Assembly (NCBI RefSeq): GCF_022682495.2
Contig: NW_026527577.1
Location: forward strand, 62,001-126,000
Reading direction: 5' to 3'
DNA length: 64,000 nucleotides
Source of the DNA: Desmodus rotundus
Lineage: Eukaryota; Chordata; Mammalia; Chiroptera; Phyllostomidae
The notes under the pieces were generated by a model. It worked only from the letters and a program-made list of their open reading frames with translations, searched no databases and had not been told where the DNA came from. Both the position numbers and the translations under genes were made by a program. Positions 12,020 to 21,080 of this stretch are shown here, piece by piece (positions within the stretch are counted from its first letter, which is position 1; the number at the start of each line of letters is the position of its first letter).

Positions 12020-12073
12020 CCCCTGTTCTTCCATCCGTAAAGGGGACCTCCTTTACGGATGGAAGAACAGGGG
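12020..12073. repeat. perfect 24-bp inverted repeat (hairpin)
   Basis: The arms at 12020-12043 and 12050-12073 are exact reverse complements (24 of 24), separated by the 6-base loop ggacct. The left arm begins cccctgttcttccatcc and the right arm ends with its complement. It is single-copy in the window. A perfect arm match beside otherwise old sequence implies a recent origin, for example by template switching during replication. No microRNA-like arm asymmetry or promoter is evident. Confidence 0.9.
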
Positions 12074-12711
12074 GGAGGCTCCGAGGAGATGGCTTTTGTC
12101 GGAGCCGAGGCTGGCTGGTTTCGGGCCAAGACGCGGAGCCGGGAGGCGCAGGCAGGCCTCCCCACTACAAGCCTCCCTGGGGGCAACACGCTCCACCCTT
12201 GAGATATCAGGCCAGGTTCACAGCGTCCCTGGGCTCCTGTCCCGGTAACTGGAAGCCCTCCCTGCCACTTCCAGGACCTCGCATTTTCCTGCGGACCACA
12301 CTTCCCAGCAGGTCTCCCACTCCAGCAGAGGCAGAGCACCCAGGGAAGACCTGGGGACCTGGGGCCCTGGCAGGGGGCCAGACATGTTTCCGCGCCAGGT
12401 GCAGCGGGTCAGGGCGGGCAGGACACACACCCACGGATGTGTTCTCCCTTGGGGACTCAGGCCTACACCCCACCTGGGTGGGTAAGGTTCTTGCTTTGCC
12501 TCAAACTGCCCTACCCTGCCTTGAGGCGCCAACTTGGACCCAGCGGCTTCAAGTCTCTAAAGTCTGGGCTAAAATAAGCCAGAAGGCACTGTGACCCCTA
12601 CCCCAGTCCCCCAGCGCTCGTACCCCCCCTCTCCCTGAACGCAGCGGAGGCCTCCTGTCCTTGGTGTCCGCAAAGGCATTCACCTGGAGCGAACCTGGGC
12701 CCCGATGACCA
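12074..12711. other. GC-rich left flank up to the array edge; no gene seen
   Basis: Unique GC-rich sequence with shadow frames. It ends at the left breakpoint of the tandem array (12711/12712): sequence before this point is not found before the corresponding junctions at 30397 and 47660. Confidence 0.5.
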
Positions 12712-14376
12712 GTGAAATATAGAATCAGACCTAATGGGTATTTGCCTTTCGCTGAATCCCAGGACGGAACAAATGTCACGTCTGTCTGTTGGTCAGGTGT
12801 GAGAAAGGAAAACTGCATACAAATATATTTCTTCTCCTATCCCCAGATATTTCTCCTCATGGTAAGTTTATATTTCACTGAATGCCTTTCAGTTTGAAAG
12901 TTAAAAGAAAGTCAGTTCTCAGTGTGCAAGTGATATTCAAGCATTCTCTATTATCTTATATATAATAACGAATGGAAACATTAAATATGGTGGCAGAGGA
13001 ACAAAGTTTTTCCAGTGTTGTTTCCTCATTTCCTCTTGTTCTCTCCCTTGAAAAACACACATTTCCATTCGATGAGAAATATTTCCAGTCAGGAGGTGAG
13101 TGTAAAAAATGTTTTTCTCCATGTTTTCTATGCACATGATACATACAATTCTTTTTCAAAATAATGTTAATTTCTTTCTGAAAGAGTGCATGTGTAGACC
13201 TATAAAAAGAATTATGTACGTGTGTATATATCATTCCCATACTTCTCTCACAGAAAGCATGTGCTTAGATTCTAAAGTGGGTTACCTGGTAGATACGATT
13301 TGAATTATACTCTCAATCAATGGATAAGACTCCAAGGACCTGATCTATCCTTTCTTTTGCAATATTATTACAATTCATGAAAGCATCAAGTACACTGAAA
13401 TTTTGATAAATGGAGTGTTAACGCTGTTTCTCCCCTTGGAGTCACAGCATAGTTCCCAGCAGTCATAGTTGCTTCTCACAATTGCCTCTCTCATCGCCAT
13501 GGATGATGTGTATTTACATCGGAATCTCATTCACTCAGAGCAGAAGTGCTACACTTTCTTCCAAGGTACTTGGATTCCATTACCTGGCCTCCACAAGGAA
13601 CTCAGTGAACTGACCCATTTTGCCAGTGACTGTGGCCCAGTTACCTGAATAAGACCAATTCTCAGTGGAGATCCAGGAACTGTGTGGACAATGTCCCGGA
13701 AATACCTTCTCGAATATTTCAGAGCATGACACAGGAACGGGAGCCAGGACACAATGTGTTCTTCCTGTGGGTAGAGTTCTGTGGTGGGTTTAGTGAGGAG
13801 GGAAGGGAACACTGCCAATTATTGGCCAAGTTGTTTTGAAGGGACTAGTTTTTAATGTACATTTTGGGGGTTGTTTCTGCTAATACAGTTGTTCACACCT
13901 CTTCACCCTTTGCTCTCCTGCACCCAGCTGCCGCTCCTCTTCCCTCTGGCCATCCCTCCATTGTGATCCGTGTCCAAGGATCCTGAACAGCTGTCCTTCC
14001 AGTAATCCCTTCACCTTCTTCTTCCATTCACCCAGCCGCTTCCCTTGCGACAACCCCCATTCTGTTTCACGTATCATCCCTGTTTCTACTTTGTTTGTTA
14101 GGTTATAGAACTCATTGGATTCAACACGTGCCTATTTTGAAGTCTTTAATGTCCATTTCAAATGGTAGATATCGTTTCAAAATACATGGATTAGTTAAGA
14201 TCTTTTGGAAAATATAATTAGACACATTACCCTTCAAAATATAATTCATGTAGTCAGACGCTTTGACTCTTAATTGAGCCTTTAATTCCACTCAGGAGAT
14301 TGGTTACCCTTTGCTGTCAGCATTAATCCTATAAAATTCACAAAAAAAAAAGAAAAAGCAGCGCGGGGGAGGGGCG
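12712..14376. other. unit 1: no gene seen; unassigned sequence
   Basis: AT-rich sequence with many short chance frames, most of which change between units. It ends with a short A-rich run (about 14341-14358) that in units 2 and 3 is expanded to an A/AAAAG microsatellite. No exon or repeat is recognised with confidence. Confidence 0.4.
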
Positions 14377-14620
14377 CTAAATAGTATTTCTCACTCAACA
14401 CCTGCCTTATTTCACTTAGCATAATGCCCACAACTTTCATCCATGCCATTGCACAGGATATTAGCTCCTTCTTTCTCTCTGCTGCGTAAAATTCCATTGT
14501 CTAAAAGTACCATACTTTTTGGATCCTCTCATTAACTGATGGGCACTTAAGTTACTTCCAGTACTTGGTTATTGGAAATTGTGTTGCTATGAACATTGGG
14601 GTGCAGAGGATCTCACGTTG
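14377..14620 (-). mobile_element. LINE-1 3'-region fragment, inverted 5' part
   Basis: On the minus strand this is the familiar end of L1 ORF2. The plus-strand text includes 'tatttcacttagcataatg', 'aaaattccattgtct', 'aactgatgggcacttaag' and 'tgctatgaacattggggtgc'. It abuts a sense-oriented L1 3' end at about 14621-14880, the layout produced by twin priming (5' inversion) of one insertion. Confidence 0.8.
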
Positions 14621-14880
14621 AACTGGAACATAATCAAGAAAAGAAAAAGCAAACAAAATATAACCAGAGATATTGAAATTAAGAACATTGTAACAGTAGC
14701 CACAGAGCATTGGGACGCCATAGGGGGGACAGTACTCTATAGGAGCTACTATATAGGACACAAGGATAAATTTAAAGGGGAGGTTAGAGGGGAGTAGTGA
14801 GGTGGGATTTGCCCGGGGTGGGGGAGCGAACAGGAGATAACCCAGACAATTGTAACTGAATAAAATAAATTAATTAATTT
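14621..14880 (+). mobile_element. LINE-1 3' end (sense part of a 5'-inverted insertion)
   Basis: The sense L1 3'UTR reads 'gaaaaagcaaacaaaatata', then 'acagtagccacagagcattggg', 'ggggtgggggagcgaacagg' and 'caattgtaactgaataaaa' with an AT-rich tail at about 14862-14880. Together with 14377-14620 it forms one inverted-5' insertion inherited by all three units. Confidence 0.8.
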
Positions 14881-16639
14881 TTAAAATGAGGGTTTAAATC
14901 AGTTGGTTTTTCCACATAAACTTTTCTGCACATCCCAGGTCTCTACTCCCAGCTCTCAGACACAAATGCACATGTGAGACTCAGTTCTATTTCTACATGG
15001 GCCCTGTCAAAGTAACACATGTTTTTACCATTTACTTTACCTCCCGTGGATCAGTTGTTGCATCTGTTCATTTGCAATTCATAAGGAAGTCAAATCCTCC
15101 ACACACTTGACTCCCTCCTGGTAGAACAGAAACCACAGAACATCACAGATTAGACTATGAGGTTCTGGCAGAAGGCATCTAGAAAGGAAACACCTGCAAA
15201 CCAGCTGCACTACCATGAATCCAGGGATGGAACTGGAAGCTAGTGATCGTCTTAGCCAAAATATGTGCACTGCAAACCCCTTGGCTGAAGCTACGAGACC
15301 GAAATTTGTAAGTAAAGTTCACCTCTGATCACCTGGTCGTGTCTGCCTGAAGTGCTGTGCAGAAAAGAATGGGACAACAAAGGAATGCTCCCCGCTGTGC
15401 ACCCTTGATAACATGCCTCCCAACCAAGCTCACCCTGTTTGTTGAGACGCCTCTGTCCGGACCTTCTCTTTCCAACAGCTGTAGTGAAGGGAAAATTCTG
15501 CTGTCCTGAAGGTGCTTTTTGGGATAGGAATCGTAAGCTATTTATCAAGAAAAAAACCACTCTCGGAACCGTGGGTCTTCCTCTCTTTCCTGCCCTAGAG
15601 ACTCAGACAGAGAAACTGCTGAATATCCTCAGGCTAATGGAACTAAGTGTGAAGAGTAGACCGCTTAAGGCATGTCCACATAGCTCAGTACCTGCTGCGT
15701 CCCATTGTTGCGGAGTCACCCAGAACTAATGCCCTGGCCTGTGTGCTTGGCGCTTCCTCAACTGCTTGTAAATCACTCTTTCACATTCCTCAAAATCTAG
15801 TACCATGTTACCCTGCCTTTTCTTCTTTGTCCAAAATGTCCCAGCCACCCGGTGTTGCCTCACTGTCCTTGGAATTCCCGTGGATGTGTCATGCTGGTGT
15901 GAATTACCCATGAACGTCTATTGAACTTACATTTTCTCCTATCAGCCAACCTCTATCAATTCTGTTATTAGCCCAGCCTGAAGAACTTAAAAGGAGGAAG
16001 GAAAAGCATTAAACATTTTCAGCCCCCACAGTAGTTTATCCCAATCTATCTTTGCATATATTTAATGCATGGAAATAGATTTACTTATATGTCCATAGAT
16101 TCTTATTAAATTATAAACAGCATATGTTAATAATACCTACATTTAATGAGTGTAGTGTCCTGGGTTTTTCGGTGTTTTTTTTTTCCTATTTCTGCAAATC
16201 TCTTTATTTGCTAGCTTAAGGAAGACAGAGGCGTTCTTATGTCCGCTCCTTTCTACAAACTACTGGAAGATATTGTTTGGGTTGAAGGAAATGATGAAAA
16301 GATGGCCTCACTCAGACATAGAGTTCAAAAAGGGACCACACAGAATGCCTGTAGGGTCCCAAGGTCCTGAAAAGGCTGTTAGATGCCTCTTTCTCATGAC
16401 ACCAATGAGCAATCCTGCAAGGAATCAGCACCCTAATGTTATGAAAGCAGAATTTGAAAAATCTCTCCTGTCAGTCAGGTCATCAGGATCTTCCCCTTTC
16501 ACATAGCTCTAAATCCTCTCTCACGTGGATGCTCAAAGTTCCTGCCCACCTGGTATTTGAGTTTAGCCACTCTTGCCTTTTGAATTCTGACCCTCTCACT
16601 CCTTGGCGCTGATTACTTAATTGTTCTTACTCATTTACA
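14881..16639. other. unit 1: no gene established; exon-like open frames
   Basis: Two open stretches sit behind pyrimidine-rich AG sites. One is about 15439-15729 (96 codons); the other is about 16230-16373, after 'ctctttatttgctag' in unit 1 and 'ctctttatttgccag' in units 2 and 3. Between units the 96-codon frame differs at about ten residues, with almost every base change altering the protein, which argues against coding constraint. No homology is recognised. Confidence 0.35.
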
Positions 16640-16925
16640 ATGTTGACCTGTAGCATGGCGCATCTTTGTGGATTCTCAGGGTATAAATACACCAATGGAA
16701 TTGATGGACCAACAGGCAGTTCCATTACCTGAAGAAATGCAAACATGTTTTCCACCGTGACTTCCCCATTCTGCATTCCCACCCACAGGGCAAAATGGTT
16801 GCCTTTGTTTTCAAACCCTGCCAGCATTTGTGCCAATTAGATGTATTCAATGATGGCCATTTTCACCTTGTGAGGTTATATCTCATTGTGGTTTTCATTG
16901 GCGTCTCTCTCGTCTGTCTTCCTGG
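16640..16925 (-). mobile_element. LINE-1 3'-region fragment (antisense)
   Basis: The plus strand gives the complement of the L1 ORF2 end and 3'UTR in the usual order: 'ttctcagggtataaatacacc', 'ccattacctga', 'cattcccacccacagggcaaa', 'gatggccattttcacctt' and 'gttatatctcattgtggtttt'. It is decayed and truncated at both ends. Confidence 0.8.
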
Positions 16926-17154
16926 TGTTCCTAACCCCTTTCCTTCACCACCCAACCTTTGCCTCCAACATTTAGCCTAGCAGGCAGGCAGCAGGACCCA
17001 AACTGCTGCTCAGTCGCAGGAGTGCTCTACTGACAAGGGAGTGAGGACACTCCCTCATAGAGAAAAGATTTAAACAAAGAAAGGAAACTTTCCTATCCTG
17101 CTATTTTTTAATTGCGCTTACTGGGGGGTGACACCGGTTAGTGAAATTATGCAG
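16926..17154. other. unit 1: spacer before the solo LTR
   Basis: Non-coding sequence that is present in all units. It contains a short 'ggcaggcagcagg' block and no recognised element. Confidence 0.4.
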
Positions 17155-17159
17155 GTTTG

Positions 17160-17581
17160 TGTTGCACCCACTGACTTTAGAAACAGATGTTCGGAGACTT
17201 TCAGGACGTTTACAGAGATGTTACTTTAATGGCCAACTCTTTTAAACTGCGCAGGGGCGGACTCTCCATGTGTCCTGGAGACACGGTGCTCTGAAGAGCT
17301 GCAGATGAGAGCCACGCCTAACGCTCACAGGCTAGCTCTTTTATACTGTGAGAAGCAAGCAAGCAAGTTACAAAAGCGGGAGTTGCTGTTATCTCTGCAT
17401 AGCTCTGAGCTCTGGAGGAGTTTTGCTCTGGGTTCAGGAGGAACTATCTGTCCGTCTCCTGTTGATAAGCTTATTTTGGATGAGGATTTGTTTCTCTTCC
17501 TTATCCATTCTAGTGACCTTCAAGAGGTTTTCTGTTCAGCAATGCTTATAATAGTCTAGCCCTCTTTCCTAGATATCAAAA
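17160..17581 (-). mobile_element. solo LTR (LTR-B), present only in unit 1
   Basis: A 422-bp LTR related to the 3225-3744 copy. Both share 'gcgcaggggcg', 'aacgctcacaggc', 'agctcttttata', 'gaagcaagcaagcaagtta' and 'ccttcaagaggttttctg'. On the minus strand it has a GTATAAAAG TATA box and an ATTAAA poly(A) variant; the ends are TTTTG...CAACA, with the first end mutated from TGTTG. It is flanked by the perfect 5-bp duplication GTTTG (17155-17159 and 17582-17586). Units 2 and 3 have a single GTTTG at 34876-34880 and 52140-52144 with no insertion. Confidence 0.9.
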
Positions 17582-17586
17582 GTTTG

Positions 17587-18095
17587 CAGCATGGGAGTCT
17601 ACACTTCATCCTTTGCATATTGTATTGTGTGTTCACCACCCCATTCAAGTCTGCTTCTGGCAGCACCCGCTGTCCCCCTTCACGCCCTTCTATTGCACCG
17701 CCCCACCCCTTTTCCCTTGGTCTTCTCCATACTGTTATCTGGGAAGGTCTTTTCTTACTCCCTTCCGGTTTCCCACCTAGCCTGCACCCCATACCCCCTC
17801 TGACAGCTGGCTGCCAGCTCTCTAGGAGCCTCTCCCCATTTTCCTTGTTACTTCAGTTTGTTCATTAGATGCTCCTTATGACAGAGATCCTATGGTATTT
17901 ATTTGTCGTCCTCTGACTGGCTTATTTCACGGAGCCTAAGGTTTTTCAGGTCCATCCACACTGTCACAAAGGGACAGATTTCCATGTACTATTTATTCCA
18001 TTGTGTGCACATACCACAGTTCTTTTATCCACTCATCTACTCACGGGCACTTGGGCAGCCTGTACAAGTGTTCTATTGTCAATAAGCATGACCTG
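17587..18095 (-). mobile_element. LINE-1 3' end fragment (antisense)
   Basis: The plus strand shows the complement of the placental L1 3'UTR and ORF2 end in order: 'tattgtattgtgtgttcacc', 'actggcttatttcacggagc', 'ggtccatccacactgtcac', 'tattccattgtgtgcacatac' and 'cactcatctactcacgggcac'. The LTR-B insertion sits at its left edge. Confidence 0.85.
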
Positions 18096-18637
18096 AGAAT
18101 GGGGATATAGCCCAGACTGTGGAGGGTGGCAGACGGGTCAAAAAGGCGGGCAGTGTAGTGTGGGGGGGTGGGGGAGTCTTTTCTTGGAAGAAAAGACTTC
18201 GTTTTCTTTTGTGACATCTCCTCATCCACTTAATGTTTCTACAGTTAAATGTGGGCCTGAAAGAAGAGGCTGTGGCTTACCTTCCATGTCGGTCCAAGCA
18301 AAAACCCTGAAGACACAGGTACCTCAGTATGAACCAGATACCTAATGATCTTCCTATTCTTCATCCAGTGTTTGCCCCACCTTGGGCGTGCTAAAGGACG
18401 CCTGCTAATCCCACCACCCCCTTGTTCTTGCTTTCCCATCCTGAAGCAGGAAAGAAGTGTTTCAGTCAAATATTTATTACTACTAGCCTCTCTCAAAATA
18501 CCCCGTCTCCCAACCTTGCCCTTCCCCCAAACACCGCTTCCCACCAGGCCTCCACACACCCTCATAGGCAGATGTGAGAAGGGAAAGGATTCCTCCCAGA
18601 AAGCAATCAAAGAAGAGCCCATTCAACAGCCAGGTGT
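18096..18637. other. unit 1: region downstream of the UBE2D-like gene
   Basis: Non-coding sequence just 3' of the gene (the gene runs right to left). Overlapping frames of 101 and 125 codons on opposite strands are shadows of each other and match nothing. A G-rich indel near 18162-18178 distinguishes unit 1 from units 2 and 3. Confidence 0.4.
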
Positions 18638-18643
18638 TTTATT
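18638..18643 (-). promoter_or_regulatory. poly(A) signal of unit 1 UBE2D-like gene
   Basis: AATAAA on the minus strand, about 30 nt downstream of the stop codon of the UBE2D-like reading frame, so the predicted 3'UTR is very short. It is conserved at 35927-35932 (unit 2) and 53191-53196 (unit 3). Confidence 0.75.
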
Positions 18644-18672
18644 GAGGTGAGGGGTTATCATTTGCCCCTCCC

Positions 18673-19450
<778 letters not shown>

Positions 19451-19478
19451 CTCCTTGTCCTCCACTGCTGTCTGCTGC

Positions 19479-19607
19479 TCAGAGCCTATAGCCCAAGGCT
19501 GCGCTGCCTGCGGGGATACTCCGCCTTCCTGCCACAGGGCCAGCCGCTCCTGAAGGCCTGCCCCAACAGTTCCTGCTGGCCGGCCCCAAGGGACCCTGTG
19601 TTCCCAT
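19479..19607 (-). other. upstream ORF in the predicted 5' leader, unit 1
   Basis: An ATG at 19605-19607 opens a 42-codon frame that stops at 19479-19481, 28 nt before the main ATG and in a different frame. It lies between the CRE/CCAAT block and the main start, so it would be in the leader if transcription starts just downstream of the CRE. It could lower translation of the E2. The same arrangement exists in units 2 and 3. Confidence 0.45.
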
Positions 19608-19690
19608 GGCAGGAGGGAATATGCACTGTGACGTCACAAGGGACAGCTGACCAATCAGCAACTCAGTGGGCGCGTGGCCAGGGGAGACAG
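19600..19690 (-). promoter_or_regulatory. promoter-like block with CRE and CCAAT, unit 1
   Basis: About 180-210 bp upstream of the main ATG are a full palindromic CRE (TGACGTCA, 19629-19636) and a CCAAT pentamer (19651-19655 on the plus strand, ATTGG on the gene strand), in a locally GC-rich setting. No TATA box is at the expected distance. This is the common makeup of compact mammalian, including germ-cell, promoters. The transcription start is not visible. Confidence 0.55.
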
Positions 19691-20953
19691 ATGGCCTCCA
19701 TCACAGGGAGTATTAGTATAGCAACAATTTTATAGGAATAATAGTGTAGCAACATATTAGAGTTTTGTATGCAATAAAGAAATAAACAGAGAAACAAACA
19801 AGTAAATAGTGAACTTGTATGAAACAAATGGTTCTAATCCTCTGTAAAGAAAAAGGAAGCATATCAAGAAAGGGAGCCCCTGGGATATTTTACCACAAAG
19901 GGAGGATTACACAGGAAAATGCACTACAGTCTTGGCTGTCTTTTTGCTCCTGGTCACCCTGCTGATCGGTGTTCTCCTGGGCACACCGCGTTTCCAAGTT
20001 GAAGTGCAGGACTTAACGCCAGCTCCTAGGAGATACTTCAGGAGTTTCTGTGGTACTTCTCTTGATACTTCTGTGGTCAGAATCAAGAGCTTGTTTCTCA
20101 CACATGACAAATGCATAGGGGTGAGATTTCACGAGAAAACAACAAGTGTCAGAGTGTACTGAAGGGCAACGTATTTTGGCCACTCTCCTCAAGATTCTCA
20201 GCATATCTACTCCCCATCTGTGCTGCTGACTGCAGTGTGAAATGCCAGGGGCAGGGAAGAGTAGCTTAGCTCCACCAGTAGATGTTCAAAATGACCAGAA
20301 GCTTCTATGCCCACCATTAATCTCCTTAGATACCCCCTGTGGAGCCATGGCTGCTCTTCTGCAACACTGCGAGTTTCATTGAACTGTTTGGGACATTTCT
20401 TTCAACCCAATGTCATTGGCTGAATTTCTTGGAACCTATATAACGTGTGGAGAAATGGTGGAGGGCTCAAGGATTTTTACTCTTGGTCCCAGCACTCGCG
20501 GGAGAGTGAGATTTAGATGCATTTAATTCCTGTAGTGATCACCACTAATTTACTGATCAAGGTTGTGTGCTCTATGTTAGGTGTAAACATAAATACGATA
20601 TGATCTCTGAGTCAAAGGCATTCGTGGTCTGATACAGGAAGAGGGAAATACATTGACATGTATTTACATCATTAACATCGCACGCTATATATACAGCAAT
20701 AAAAACATATTTGTGGATCCCGGGCTACTGGAAAGACAAGGATGAAAGGTGACTCTTCAGAGGGACTTCTATCTGAGCTGAGTCAGGCATGAGCACTGTC
20801 AGTTCATGGGGGGCGGAGGGTAAGCAGGCTTTCAGATGGGAAAAGGGCGGGTAGGAATAATGGCAGATCATAACGGAGCCAGGGGAATAAGCAGATGTGA
20901 AAGGCCTGATGCGACAGAAAGCATGACCATTTCCAGGAAGGAAATGCATTTTG
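19691..20953. other. unit 1: upstream region of the gene; broken 94-codon frame
   Basis: AT-rich just upstream of the promoter (19730-19830), then mixed. A frame starting at 20242 is open for 94 codons in units 2 and 3, but in unit 1 a C-to-T change makes a TGA at 20380-20382. No homology is recognised. A 25-bp segment near 20057-20081, flanked by 'ctgtggt' repeats, is absent in the other units. Confidence 0.4.
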
Positions 20954-21080
20954 CAAAGGGTTAGGTGTTCAATTCCTAGTCAAGGCACATGGCTGGGTTG
21001 TGGGCTGTGTCCTCACTAGGGGGCGCCTGAGAGGCCACCATGCCTTGGTGTTTCTCTCCCTCACTTCCTCTCTCTAAAGA
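20954..21080 (+). mobile_element. VES-like bat SINE fragment, unit 1
   Basis: Reads 'gttcaattcctagtcaaggc', 'acatggctgggttgtgggc', 'agggggcgcctgagaggc' and then 'tgtttctctccctc' with 'cctctctctaaa'. This is the tRNA box B region plus the body and CT-rich tail of bat VES SINEs. The 5' tRNA part is truncated or decayed. It is the main clue to a chiropteran source. Confidence 0.8.

Noticed and set aside
11857..12594. 245-codon plus-strand frame
   Set aside because: Low-complexity Pro/Gly/Arg composition from GC-rich DNA; it crosses the hairpin and overlaps two opposite-strand frames.
15439..15729. 96-codon frame kept open in all units
   Set aside because: Nearly every base difference between unit 1 and units 2/3 changes the residue (about ten changes), which is the opposite of coding constraint; no homology recognised.
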